The notes: generated by a model from the sequence alone, not told the origin. DNA of 64,000 nucleotides from Corydoras sp. C115 (GCA_019802505.1 JAFMOC010000310.1:436001-500000); one strand, 5' to 3'; positions 8,725 to 19,945 are shown, counted from the stretch's first letter. Made by a program: numbers and translations.

Positions 8725-11226
8725 CTCGACAGGTGGGGTGGCGTGAGCCAGCTCCAGGGCGAAGTTCTCAGGCACGTGATTGGAGGAGATGGTGACCAGG
8801 CTGTTGAGGGATTGCCGGCTGTGGTGGCTGTTCCTGCTGTCGGGCGCGGGCGAGCCGGAGGGGGAGCGCGGGTGGGCCCGCACGGGCAGGGTCCCGTTCA
8901 CGGTGGGCACCAGGGTGATGTCACCTTTGTGGATCTGCCTGGCCGGCTTCTTGGGGTGGTTCTGGTAGGTGGACTCGGCCACGCGGCAGTTGTACGAGTG
9001 GCGTGGGTCCTTCTGGTCGCGGGAGCAGCGGGTGGCGAACAGGACCATGACGAGTAACAGGACGCCGCAGATGGCACCCAGCGAGATGATGATGATCATG
9101 GAGAGGTCTAGGGTGCCCTGGACCGAGTCTGAGGGCATGATGAAGGGGTGGTCTCGCAGCAGGACGTGCAGGACGGCTCGGGCGGACAGGCGGTTGGAGG
9201 TCCCGCGGTCCTGGACCAGCACCGCCAGGTCAAAGGAGTCCCTGCTTTGGGATTCCAGACTCAAATTGGTTCTGAGCTCGCACCTGCGTGGGTCCATCAA
9301 GAACAGGCCTTCCTCATTGCCCCCCACGATGGTGCACGTCAACTCTCCATTGGCGCCAGCGTCCCGGTCGGTCGCCTTGATGGCTATGACCAGGTGCCCA
9401 GGCTCGGCCAGTCTCCAGAGTGGGATCTCGGCTGTGTGGTTGCTCAGCAAGGGTGCCATGATCACCGGGGTGTTGTCGTTCTCGTCCAGGACGGTCAGCA
9501 CCACGGTGGTGTTGGCGCTCAGAGACGCATCGCCTCCACCGTCCTGGGCTTGCACAGTGAAGGCCAGGCGGCCCACCTCCTCGCGGTCGAAGCTCCGTAG
9601 CGCGTAGACTGCGCCGGTGGAAGGGTCAACGGTCACGTACGTGGAGATGGAGCCACCCTGTACCGAGCTTTCCAAGACAGAGTAGGTCACCTGGCCGTTG
9701 GAACCCAGGTCCGGGTCGGTGGCCACCACCGAGGTGAGATAAGCCCCGGGCGAGTTGTTCTCGGACTTGAAGATCTCGTAGCGGCTCTTCTCAAAGTGGG
9801 GCGGGTTGTCGTTCTCGTCCTGCACCTGCACCGTGAAGTGCTTGATGGTGGAGAGGCTGGGTGAGCCGTGGTCCTCGGCGATGACCGTCAGGCTGTACTC
9901 TGAGCGCTTCTCGCGATCCAAGGACACGTTGGTCAGGATCATGTAGTTGTTCTCATAGGTCTTCTGCAGCCGGAAATGGCCGTGCCCGTGCAGCCTGCAT
10001 GTCACCTCGCCGTTGGCGCCCGAGTCGCTGTCGTCGACGCGCACTAACGCAATGAAGGTATCCACGGGCGCCGCCTCAGAAATATAGGCCACCTCCTCCT
10101 TCCCCTGCGTCATCAGGTTGATGTTGATCTTGGGCTTGTTGTCATTCACATCCACCACCTTCACGATGATCTTGCAGTGGCCCGGGATGGAATTGGGCCC
10201 CATGTCCTGCGCCTGGACGTCCAGTTCGTAGGACGCCGCCGTCTCGTAGTCCACCTTCTTGACCAGCGTGATCTGCCCGTTCTCGGGGTCGATCCTGAAG
10301 GTCTCCAGGATCTTCAGGGCCACGTGGCTGCTGAACGAGTACACGATCTTCCCGTTGGCGCCCTCGTCCGGGTCAGTGGCATTCAGGTCCAGCAGAACCG
10401 TCCCCAGGGGTGCGCTTTCGGGTAGGTTGATGACATAAGCCTGCTCCTCGAACACGGGGCTGTTGTCGTTCGAATCCAGGACGTTGATCTTCAGCAGTGT
10501 GGAGCCCGAGCGCGGCGGGGAACCCGAGTCGGCCGCAGAGAGCACCAGCTGGAAGGTGGGCTGCGCTTCCCGGTCCAGCTCCCGCACCACCACCAGGTCG
10601 GCGTACCGGGCGCCGTCGGTCCGGGTGCGGATGTCAATGCGGAAGAAGTTGTTGCGCGCCAGGGAGTAGGAGTGGAGCGCGTTCTCGCCCACATCCGGGT
10701 CAGAGGCGGCGTCCAGGGGCAGGCGGGTGCCCACGGCGGCACTCTCGGAGATCTCCACGGGCACCACGGGACGGGCGAAGCGCGGGGGGTGGTCGTTGAC
10801 GTCCAGCACCTCGACCTGGACGCGGAACAGCTGCAGGTGCTCCCGGGGCAGGGTCAGCACGTCGAACTCCAGGGTGCAGTTCGGGTGGCCGCCGCACAGC
10901 GTCTCCCGGTCAATGCGCGACCCCACGCTGATCTCGCCGTCCTCTTCGCGCACGCCGATCAGAGGCGCGCTCCCGCCGGCGTGCATGGCGCGGAAGCGCG
11001 GGGACACCGAGCTGGGCACGCGTGCCAGAGCCGCCGCGGCGTCCTCGCGCAGCCGGCCAATCACCGTGCCCACGCGCTGCTCCTCCAGAACTTTGTACTT
11101 GAAAGTGTTGCCGGGCGCGTCGCGCATCCCCGCGTCGCGTGTCCCCGTCCCCGCGTCGCGCGTCCCCGCCGCCAAGAGCGCAACTTGCAGCAGGATCCAG
11201 CAGAGCCCACCGGCGTGTGCGCGCAT
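8725..11226 (-). CDS. pcdh18: pcdh18 exon 1: signal peptide, six cadherin repeats, membrane segment, proximal tail
   Basis: This exon encodes residues 1-834 of protocadherin-18, a calcium-dependent homophilic adhesion protein of the plasma membrane, mainly neural. Seen: a hydrophobic signal peptide (about 1-21); cadherin repeats at about 41-146, 147-256, 257-364, 377-474, 478-585 and 598-692; inter-repeat calcium motifs DVNDH 142, DSNDN 251, DVNDN 359, DENDN 470 and DENDN 581; the protocadherin CX5C pair C111/C117 in EC1; a membrane helix about 709-731. The tail block with YNCRVAESTYQ, IHKGDITLVPT and SLNSLVTISSNHVPENF identifies PCDH18 rather than PCDH10, 17 or 19. The start is the first ATG before the signal peptide. 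The exon ends GTCGAG followed by donor GTAAGG (phase 0). Without splicing the frame adds only seven residues. The first calcium motif ends in His instead of Asn. A short Arg-Asp-Ala-Gly repeat follows the signal peptide. The exon is very GC-rich. Confidence 0.96.
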
Positions 11227-11471
11227 CCTTCCCCCGTCGCAAAGCGCCTTTATTCCAAAATCCCTGGATCTGTTGGGGTTCGGTGAGGTTCAGGGTGAGG
11301 TTCGGTTCTACAAACGTTGCATGTTAGATCCGCAGCCGAACTCTCATCATGACTGAGCCGAGAGTTGGAGGAGAGTCGCAGCGGGAGTCGGTTGATCTTT
11401 GACGCGGCGCCGCGGATACTGCACGCCAACACTTTCTTGCAGAGAAAGAGAGCGAGAGAATGTGTGTGAGT

Positions 11472-11476
<5 letters not shown>
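11227..11476 (-). promoter_or_regulatory. pcdh18: pcdh18 5' leader / proximal promoter with two short uORFs
   Basis: This is the non-repetitive, GC-rich stretch between the start codon and the GA/TC microsatellite. On the minus strand it holds an eight-codon uORF beginning ATGATG (11350-11324) and a four-codon uORF (11322-11308), both closed before the main ATG. A degenerate GGTTCGGTGA-type repeat lies at 11274-11308. No TATA box was recognised. The transcription start is unknown, so the uORFs count only if they are inside the mRNA. Confidence 0.45.
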
Positions 11477-11527
<51 letters not shown>

Positions 11528-11540
11528 GGGAGGCGCCTTG

Positions 11541-11575
<35 letters not shown>
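11477..11575. repeat. (GA)n and (GT)n microsatellites at the pcdh18 5' end
   Basis: An uninterrupted GA tract (about 11477-11523) and a GT tract (about 11543-11575) sit within 350 bp of the start codon; on the gene strand they read CT and AC. Confidence 0.95.
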
Positions 11576-11578
<3 letters not shown>

Positions 11579-11759
11579 TCTCGGCGTCTGCGACTCCAGC
11601 GCGCACAAAAGCGCGCAGACACAATGCGTCCAACCCCCAACCTCACTAACTACAGACACACGTCCCCCCCTACCACCCCCCTCCCCAAAAAAAAATTCTG
11701 CCCTCCCTCTGAAAGAAAGGGATGAAAAGTAAAATGAATAGACAGAAAGCAAACACACG

Positions 11760-11806
<47 letters not shown>

Positions 11807-11900
11807 AGGGCACATGGTATACCCACCACGTGTCCTAAATGTAAACATACTTCTGAAGCATCAGAATACTTTATACTAAAGAATGTCTCCCGCGCTGGAT
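11576..11900. other. low-complexity upstream flank
   Basis: Mostly C-rich and A-rich simple sequence with a (CA)n tract at about 11761-11797. No gene seen. Confidence 0.7.
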
Positions 11901-11922
11901 ACACACACACACACACACACAC

Positions 11923-11984
<62 letters not shown>

Positions 11985-12163
11985 ATATGGGGCAATTTGG
12001 AGCATTGAATTGACCTTGAGCCATGTTTTTGGACTGTGGGAGGAAACCGGAGAACCAGGAGGAAACTCACGGGGACACGGGGAGAACATGGAAACTCCAC
12101 CCAGATTGGGATTCGAACTGGGCTGAGAGGAGAACATGTCAACCATTAAGCCACTGTGCCGCC
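11901..12163 (-). repeat. V-SINE, 5' two thirds, with internal CA expansion
   Basis: The minus-strand head and core are intact up to CCCCATATAGAG. The variable GT segment of the SINE has grown into about 80 bp of CA repeat (11901-11981). Confidence 0.75.
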
Positions 12164-12166
12164 CTC

Positions 12167-12480
12167 ATCCATCCATTATCTTCCGCTTTATCCTCTACTA
12201 GGAGGAGGGGGGGTTCCCCATGCCCATCCAGGGGTGAAGGTTTCAGGCGCTGGGCAGATACACCCAGGACAAGACGCCAATCTATCAATGGACACACACT
12301 CACTCACACAAACACACTCTATATGGGGCAATTTGGAGCATTCAATTGACCTTGAGCCATGTTTTTTGGACTGTGGGAGGAAACCGGAGAACCCGGAGGA
12401 AACCCACGCGGACACGGGGAGGACATGGATCCCCAGCGCTGAGAGGTTGACGTGCTGACCACTAAGCCACCGTGCCGCCT
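12167..12480 (-). repeat. V-SINE, near full length, tandem to the previous copy
   Basis: Runs from the tail (CCATCCATTATCTTCCGC) to the head (CCACTAAGCCACCGTGCCGCC, i.e. A box TGGCTTAGTGG inverted). The B box is deleted. Confidence 0.8.
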
Positions 12481-12636
12481 GGTTTCCGTCTCCAATTGAA
12501 TTGCAAATATTAAACCGTCTCTAAAGGTTACAATGCAAATGTGTTGCTCTGTGTGTGTCCTCCAGATGCTTCAGCTGAGAATGCGGCTCTACCAACTCTA
12601 TAACCCTATGTCAAAATGTAATAAAAAGGCACAATT

Positions 12637-12962
12637 TCCTTCCACAGTCCAAAAACATGGATCAAGGGCAAAAAGTGTGTTTTTGTGAGTGAGTGTGTGT
12701 CCAGTGATAGATTGGCGTCCTCCGGGTTCTCCGGTTTCCTTCCACAGTCCAAAAACATGGATCAAGGTCAATTGAATTCGCCAAATTGCCCCATATAGAG
12801 AGTGTGTATGTGTGAGTTTGTGTCCAGTGACAGATTGGCGTCCTGTCCTGGGTGTATCTGCCCAGCGCCTGAAACGTTCTCCCCTGGAAGGGCATGGGAA
12901 CCCCCCCACACACACACAACCCTAGTAGAGGATAAAGCGGAAGATAATGGATGGATGGATGT
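12637..12962 (+). repeat. V-SINE with internal duplication
   Basis: The block from TTTCCTTCCACAGTCC to TAGATTGGCGTCC occurs twice; the second copy continues to the normal tail (GGAAGATAATGGATGGATGG). Confidence 0.75.
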
Positions 12963-13871
12963 TTAGAATGAACCAAATAGAGAACATCAGACGTTCTAAT
13001 CTGACATTTTGGTCCGACTTGATGACGTTCTCTTGATCTTCTGGATAAAAAGGGAATGACATATCTTCCAAAAATTCGTAGAACGTCTTTCCAGAAAAGT
13101 GAAAGCTTGGTACGATGCGAGGGGGTCACCGTTGTGTCAGCAGGATGTCATAAAGGCTGCGGCTAAACACATTAAAGAAAAAGGTGGCAGAGCTTCACGC
13201 TCTTTGTCTGTAAATAAGGCTCGCGCAGAACTGCGGTTCTAACAGCAGAACGCCACCGTCCTTAATTAGTCACTTTCCCATTACGAGCTGAAAGTGTGCC
13301 TCTCCGTCTTGTTTGTGGTTTAGTGAAACCCGAAGCTGCCTGTTTATGCTCAGGACTTATTATGAGACTTTACGAGGGGGGGGGGGGCACTGGGAGCAGT
13401 CCTGAGTTAAGTAGAGGACACTAATTATTGTGGCCCGAGCTTTATGGCGCGTTATAAATGGAGCGCTGGTAAGTTTTTTTTTTGCGCACGCATTGCATCT
13501 TCGTCGGCGTGGAGAATCAGTGATGAAAGGGATCTGGCCCGAACCCGACCCCCCCGAACACCCCCCCACACACCCCTCCGGAGGCCGGACAATGAAGGCA
13601 CTCGGGCTCTTTGAGAGTGGGCTTGGCGAGCATCTGCCTGTTCTGTTCTTCTGCAGCTCTGCGTGTTTTATCTGATAATGTGCAAAATCCTCATGCAGCA
13701 GAAGATTGCCCCACGCTGCGCTGAGCCGTGGGTCCACACCATCGGTGTTAAACTCGTCACTGTTAGGATTTAGGAGTGAAAGTGTGGGAGCAAGTCAAGG
13801 GAACCAGATCCGAGACATACAGCGAATCTTAAGCACCTTCATGGATGCACAACACAAGTTTATACGGTCGC
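12963..13871. other. non-repetitive upstream block, candidate regulatory element
   Basis: No ORF product recognised. The part at 13190-13500 has TGTAAATAAGG, CCTTAATTAGTCAC, CACTAATTATTG and GCGCGTTATAAATGG in otherwise unique sequence about 2 kb upstream of pcdh18. G and C homopolymers occur at 13376-13387 and 13548-13567. Confidence 0.3.
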
Positions 13872-14055
13872 GGGATGGGGGTGGTGGGGGGGGGGGTTCC
13901 TCATGCCCATCCAGGGGAGAACGCCCCAGTCACTGGGCATATACACCCAGGACAGGGCGTACCAATCTATCGCTTAACATACATTCTCACGCAACAACAC
14001 ACTCTACATGGGGCAATTTGGAGCATTCAATTCACCTTGATCCATGTTTCATGTG
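13872..14055 (-). repeat. V-SINE 3' half
   Basis: Contains CCATGCCCATCCAGGGGAGA through the inverted CCCCATGTAGAG block; the head is missing. Confidence 0.7.
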
Positions 14056-14162
14056 TGCATTCTGGGAAATAAAGAATAAATAAATAAAGAAGTTTTAAAG
14101 GTTCCTCGTGGAGTTATTAATGAGATGCCTGCCTTCGTTCATACATTATCTGCAGCTTCCGC

Positions 14163-14369
14163 AACTAGGGTCGCGCGGGGCGGGGCGGGGGGGGGGGGGG
14201 GTTCCCCATGCCCATCCAGGGGAGAACGTTTCGGGCGCTGGGTAGATACACCAATCTATCGCTGGACACACTCATTATGGGGCAATTTGGAGAACTCAAT
14301 TGGGATTCGAACCGGGAATCCCCAGCACTGAGAGGAGAACATGCCAACCACTAAGCCACCGTGCTACCC

Positions 14370-14370
<1 letters not shown>
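14163..14370 (-). repeat. V-SINE with core deleted
   Basis: Tail and head are both present (GATTCGAACCGGGAATCCCC, CACTAAGCCACCGTGC), but the conserved core between them is missing. Confidence 0.7.
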
Positions 14371-14400
<30 letters not shown>

Positions 14401-15054
14401 AAATGTATGGTTTGTAAAGAGAAGATAAGGACATATAAGACACAAAAATATAGATTATATAGATATATATTTACTGAGGTTAACATACTAAAAAGACTGC
14501 TGTATCTAATTTTGCTCTATAAGCAATAGGGGCACTTCTGTGTATATACCCCATGCAGTGTATATACCCCATGCAGTGTATATACACATGCATCTTGAGT
14601 TTTCTTTAGACTGAGCCGGTTTAGGATACTAGGATCTATTTAGTTAGTCTCCCCCTCACTCCACGCTCCAGAAACCCGGCCGAATCCTGTCGTCTTAAGT
14701 AAGTGCAATTTAGAGGATCCGAACCCGATGTCGTGTCACCCCTCCAACCCCCCCGCACCAAAAAGTGCCCTTTGTCCTGCCTGACGGCTGTGTCATCATA
14801 TTAGAATGCAGATGGTTTTGGTCCAAGCTGCACTGACCTGCATTGCTCCAGATGGCCCTCATCCAATCACAATGCAGCCTATCCCGCCCGCTGATTGATT
14901 CCGACAGCATGTAGCATGGGCTTTAACCAGCGCCTCCTGATTTTCTCACCCAACTTCTTTAGAGCTGCAGGCGTAAATATTTACATGCACTGTTTTCATA
15001 GTTGCATTCTCAAAATGACGCCATTTATATATATATGTAAATACTAATCAAAAT
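14371..15054. other. AT-rich flank with a three-copy 19-bp repeat
   Basis: An AT/GT microsatellite at 14371-14400, then at 14538-14592 three tandem copies of TGTATATACCCCATGCAG. No gene seen in the rest. Confidence 0.6.
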
Positions 15055-15129
15055 ATGCGTGGAGATTCCAGGTTCTCCCCGTGTCCACGTGGGTTTCCTC
15101 CGGGTTCTCCGGTTTCCTCCCACAGTCCA
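15055..15129 (+). repeat. V-SINE core fragment
   Basis: Only the conserved core (TCTCCCCGTGTCC, GGGTTTCCTCCGGG, TTTCCTCCCACAGTCC) remains, directly before the 350-bp tandem array. Confidence 0.7.
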
Positions 15130-16400
15130 CATACTTTAGGGCTGTGCTCATATTGTTTGCACGGATCGTTTAGGTTTGTTTCAGTATAGATCATTTATTA
15201 AAACGTTTAGATTGACGTTTAAATCTTTAGATCTTTAACTCGGAACTTCCATGAACAACCATGTGATTGGAACACTTGTTGGCTCGATCCGGCTTTTTTT
15301 GGTCCAAAAGTAATGTCATTGGGAGGTTCTAATCCCGTTTCATGCTTACCGAAGGTCAATGTAACGTTGGAACGATCCACATGCACCACAACCACCCTCC
15401 ACATGCCACCCCATATGCTGCCAAACAAAAGTCTTTGGGCATTCTCCACGAAGACATTGCCAGGATTCCGGGCTGAGGGGTTAAACTCTGAAGGGACGTG
15501 CTGGAGAAGACCGAACCTAGAAGCCTGGGGTACTAATACTTGTTGAAGACACGTCTGTACGCTGTTGGGGAATCCGTAAAACATTCTGCCTTGCCACAGC
15601 GGGCCGTCCTGCCCAATTACAGCAGTTTACCTTCAGGATTGCCTCTCTCTGAACCTTTGAATGGCTCTGGACCTGTTTGCAGAGATCGTTTATGTTTGTT
15701 ACGGTATAGAACATTTGGAACGATCCACACACACACCACCCCCCACCCTCCACATGCCACCCCCACCCTTCACACACCACCCCATATGCTGCCAAAAAAG
15801 TCTTTGGGCATTTTCCATGATGATGAGTTAAACTCTGACGGGACGTGCTGGAGAAGACCGAATCTAGAACCCTGAAGTACTAATACTTCATGAAGACGCG
15901 TCTGTAGGCTGTTGGGGAACCCGTAAAACGTTCCACGTGGCCACAGCGGGCCATCCGGCCCCTTCGGTTCCCCAATTACAGCAGTTTACCTTCAGGATTG
16001 CCTCTCTCGGAATCTCTAAATGGTTCTGGACCTGTTTGCAGGGATAGTTTATGTTTGTTATGAACCGAACATTTGGAATGATCACGAATTTGGAATGATC
16101 CACACACACCACCCCATATGCTGCCAAAAAAAGTCTTTGGGCATTTTCCACAAAGACAATGCCAGGCTTCCGGGCTGAGGATTTAAACTCTGACGGGACG
16201 TGCTGGAGAAGACCGGACCTAGAACCCTGGAGTACTAATACTCGATGAAGACGCGTCTGTAGGCTGTTGGGGAACCCGTAAAATGTTCTGCCTGTCCACA
16301 GCAGGCTGTCCTGACTCCCGGTTCCCCAATTACAGCAGTTTACCTTCAGGATTGCCTCTCTCAGAACCTCTGAATGGCTGCGGACCCTTTTTACAGCGTT
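15130..16400. repeat. ~350-bp tandem repeat, about 3.5 units
   Basis: GCTGTTGGGG occurs at 15561, 15908 and 16263 (spacing 347 and 355). Each unit carries CAATTACAGCAGTTTACCTT, GGAACGATCCACA, CCATATGCTGCC and GGGACGTGCTGGAGAAGACC. Units differ by indels in a C/CA-rich stretch. ORFs inside are not conserved between units. Confidence 0.88.
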
Positions 16401-17061
16401 CTAAAAGGCCGACCATGCGCCCGGCATTTGGAAATGCGGCGCCGTCATATGTTGAGTCAGATGGCTTCCTTTAGCGAGCGTGTGCTCCTAAAGTCACTCC
16501 CCCCCTCCTCCATGGGAGAGTTAAACTTTGGCATTGAAATGAAAACGAGGGATCAGAGGCACAAAGGGAGCGCGGCAGGTGGGACGTAGCCAATCTGCAC
16601 CGGGGGGTTGGGGTGGGGGGGCATGTGCAAACCGAATGGGGGTACTACAGAGGCAGGAGGAGGGCCATTACGGTGGAATGCTCCATCCAGATCATGGACT
16701 GGGGGGGGTTTGGGGGTGGGTGGGAAGTAGGGGGGGGGTATTTGTAAAGGCACGCGAGCATCTGCTACTTGGGCCTCCTGCTCTTCCCCCACCGTTCACA
16801 CACAGGCCTCCCAGCAGCCCGGACCTTCTCCCCATCTATAGTCTCCACCCCCCCTGCTCTGCAGTTTTTGTTCTGCGGGGAGCAGAACCTCGATTAGAAC
16901 CACCCCCCCCTTTTATTGTTATTCGTTCAACTCTTTTTTTTCCCTTTGGTTTATTGCCTGCATATGGCACGTGCACCATGTGTCCGAGCGAGGGATAAAT
17001 AAAGAATGTTTAGGTTCTAGAGCCTGAGAGCCGTCACATACACGCGTTTAGTTAGTCGGAC
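16401..17061. other. unique sequence with strong G tracts
   Basis: 16601-16740 is exceptionally G-rich on the plus strand and could fold into G-quadruplexes. ORFs here translate low-complexity sequence. No gene seen. Confidence 0.6.
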
Positions 17062-17402
17062 ATCCATCCATTCATCCATCATCTTCTGCTTTATCCTCTA
17101 CTAGGGTCGTGGGGGGGGGGGTTCCCCATGCCCATCCAGGGGAGAACGTTTCGGGCGCTGGGCAGATACACCCAGGACAGGACGCCAATGTATCACTGGA
17201 CACACACACTCTATATGGGGCAATTTGGAGAACTCAATTGACCTTGATCCATGTTTTTGGACTGTGGGAGGAAACCGGAGAACCCGGAGGAAACCCACAT
17301 GGACAATGAGAACATGGAAACTCCACCCAGATTGGGATTCGAACCGGGAATCCCTAGCACTGAGAGGAGAACATGCTAACCACTAAGCCACCGTGATGCC
17401 CA
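17062..17402 (-). repeat. V-SINE, full length
   Basis: Complete from tail to head: inverted B box GGGATTCGAACCGGG and inverted A box CCACTAAGCCACCGTG, with CCATCC repeats at the tail. Confidence 0.85.
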
Positions 17403-17779
17403 TGAGAATAATCAGATTTTTAATTAGAAAAATATCAATAACATTAAACTCTATTGATTACTGAAGCTTCACAGTCCATCCTTGTGTGATCTTTCAGGTT
17501 CTCCACCTCAGAGCATGGAGGTGGTTCCAGATTACAGACCTGTTAGAGGATCGTGGCACTTCAGGTGGTCGATGAAGTGCATTGGCTCACACTTGTGAAA
17601 TAAAGCATCACTTTGGGTGGAATGAAGGGCTCTGATTGGGTGGGGTAAGTGATGGAGGTTAGTGTCATGTCTCCTGAGGGTTGGATGTAAGTGGTACCTG
17701 CGGTGTGAGGATGCGCTATGTATCATCAGGAGCCATTCTGAGGGGAGAACATTCTATATATATATATAATACTAATTAA
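17403..17779. other. unique sequence
   Basis: Ordinary AT-rich sequence with a TA tract near 17755-17770. Nothing recognised. Confidence 0.5.
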
Positions 17780-18535
17780 GGCGACATGGTGGATTAATGG
17801 TTAACATGGACTCAAACATGGAAACTCCCCCCAGATTGGGATTCAAACCTGAGTTCCACTTACTGTAAATATGGACTTTTTGTGATAGGGGCAATTTAAA
17901 GCATCGAGTTAACCACGAATGCATGTTTTTGGACTGTGGGAGGAAACCGGAGAACCCCGAGGAAACCCACATGGACACGGGGAGAACATGGAAACTCCAC
18001 CCAGATTGGGATTCGAACCTGGTATCCCTAGCACTGAGAGGAGAACAAGCCAAATGATACACCACTATGCCACCCCACAGACCATGGAAGCACCTCTAAT
18101 GTACCCCATGCTTTTGGACTGTGGGAGGAAACCGGAGAACCCGGAGGAAACCCACGCAGACACGGGGAGAACTTGGAATCTCCACCCAGATTGGCATTCG
18201 AACTCCCTAGTGCTGAGAGGAGAACATGCCAACCACATACATACCCCATGTATTTGGACTGTGGGAGGAAACTGGAGAACCTGGAGGGGGGACACGGAGA
18301 CAACATGGCGTCCCAATTACTGTAAAGTATTTGTGCGATAGGGGCAATTTAAAGCATTGAGTTGACCTCGAATGCATGTTTTTGGACTGTGGGAGGAAAC
18401 CGGAGAACTCGGAGGAAACCCACGCGGACACGTGGAGGACATGGAAACTCCACCCAGATTGAGATTGGAACCGGGAATCCCCAGCGCTGGAGGAGAACAT
18501 GCCAACCGCCAAGCACTAAGCCACCGTGCCGCCAG
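17780..18535 (-). repeat. cluster of four overlapping V-SINE segments
   Basis: The inverted core GGACTGTGGGAGGAAAC recurs near 17931, 18116, 18256 and 18383. The segments share the variant GGGGCAATTTAAAGCAT, so they come from local duplication rather than independent insertions. Confidence 0.75.
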
Positions 18536-19140
18536 ACGTCCACAAACTTTCGGTCACGTGGCGTCTGGCGTTCTACGCAATCTGTTCCCGTCACTTTTAT
18601 TTCTAAGAGTGCGGCTTAACGTCCCGCCGGATCTGTCCTCATGGAGGGTTTTGAGGTTGAGAGAGAGAGACAGAGACACACTGAGAGGGAGAGAGAGGGA
18701 CTCTCGTCCGCCTGGCAGCTGTTCCCTCGTCACCCGATCACTTGTTTTCGCAGCAGTGCGGTACGAGGGTCCGGCGGCTGATCTGATGTCAGCTTTCATT
18801 GCTCTCTCTCTCTCTCTCTCTCTCTCTCTTGCTTGCTTTCTCATTTTAGTTCTGGGTTTGATCTGGCGCAGCTGCTTATCATATTTCAGGCCTGTTGCTG
18901 TCCTCGTCTCTGCCTCCCGTCTGTAATCTTCATCCTCTTTAGACCTCGCTTCCCTCTTTTAGACCAAAGCCTCGTTTCTTTCTTCCCGTCATCAGGTTTC
19001 CTCTATTGTCCGTCGTTCATTCAGCTCTTTATTATTATTATTTTATTCTCTTTATTTCTTTTCCTCCTCTGCTCATGTCTCAGTCTCGCCGCTTCACTCC
19101 TTTCATCTATTTTTTATTATATTAATATTATTATTATTAT
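18536..19140. other. unique sequence with GA/TC tracts
   Basis: GA-rich at 18658-18705, (TC)n at about 18806-18830, CT-rich with TTA repeats at about 19030-19140. No coding region recognised. Confidence 0.5.
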
Positions 19141-19449
19141 TATCCATCCATCCATTATCATCCGGGGGGGGGTTCCCCATGCCCATACAGGGGAGAATGT
19201 TTTGGGCACTGGGCAGATACACCCAGGACAGGACGGCAATCTATCACTGGGCACACACTCCCAGACACACTCTATATGGGGCAATTTGAAGAACTCAATT
19301 GATTTGATCTGTGGGACGAAATCAGAGAACCCGGAGGAAACCCACGTGGACACGGGGAGAACATGGAAACACCACCCAGATGGGATTTCGAACCGGGAGT
19401 CCTTAGTGCTGAGAGGCGAACGTGCTAACCACTAAGCCACTGTGCCGCC
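19141..19449 (-). repeat. V-SINE, near full length
   Basis: Tail CCATCCATCCATTATC to head CCACTAAGCCACTGTGCCGCC; flanked on both sides by TTA repeats. Confidence 0.8.
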
Positions 19450-19476
19450 TATTATTATTATTATTATTATTATTAG

Positions 19477-19931
19477 GGGCGGCATGGTGGCTTTGTGGTA
19501 GGCATCCCGGTTCGAATCCCAATCTGGGTGGAGTTTCCACATTCTCGTGTCCGCGTGGGTTTCCTCCGGGTTCTCCGGTTTCCTCCTACAGTCCAAAAAC
19601 ATGCATTCGAGGTAAACCCAATGCTTTAAATTGCCCCTATCGCACAAAGTCTGTCTTTACAGTAAGTGGAACTCAGGTTCCAATCCCAATCTGGGTGGAG
19701 TTTCCATGTTCTTCTCGTGTCCACGTGGGTTTCCTCCGGGTTCCTCCATGGATCAAGGTCAATTGAATTCTCCAAATTGCCCCATATAGAGTTTGTCTGT
19801 GTGTGTGTGTTTCCAGTGATAGATTGTTGTATCTGCCCAGTGCCCGAAACGTTCTCCCCTGGATGGGCATGGGGAACCCCCCCTGCGACCTTAGTAGATA
19901 AAGCAGAAGATAATGGATGGATGGATGGATG
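19477..19931 (+). repeat. composite V-SINE (two core units)
   Basis: The head GGCGGCATGGTGGCTTTGTGG and B box are followed by one core unit, a TTTAAATTGCCCCTATCG linker and a second core unit that carries the tail. The linker variant matches the cluster at 17780-18535. Confidence 0.75.
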
Positions 19932-19945
19932 GAACTTTTAATGTT

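Noticed and set aside
8701..11226. Assignment of the gene to PCDH19, PCDH17 or PCDH10
   Set aside because: The tail blocks (YNCRVAESTYQ, IHKGDITLVPT, MDASELVAEINKLLQDVRQS) and EC1 (TFKYKVLEEQRVGTVIGRL) match PCDH18 and differ from those paralogues.
10672..11286. 204-codon plus frame and other frames antisense to pcdh18 exon 1
   Set aside because: Shadows of the GC-rich exon on the opposite strand; the minus frame carries unmistakable cadherin motifs.
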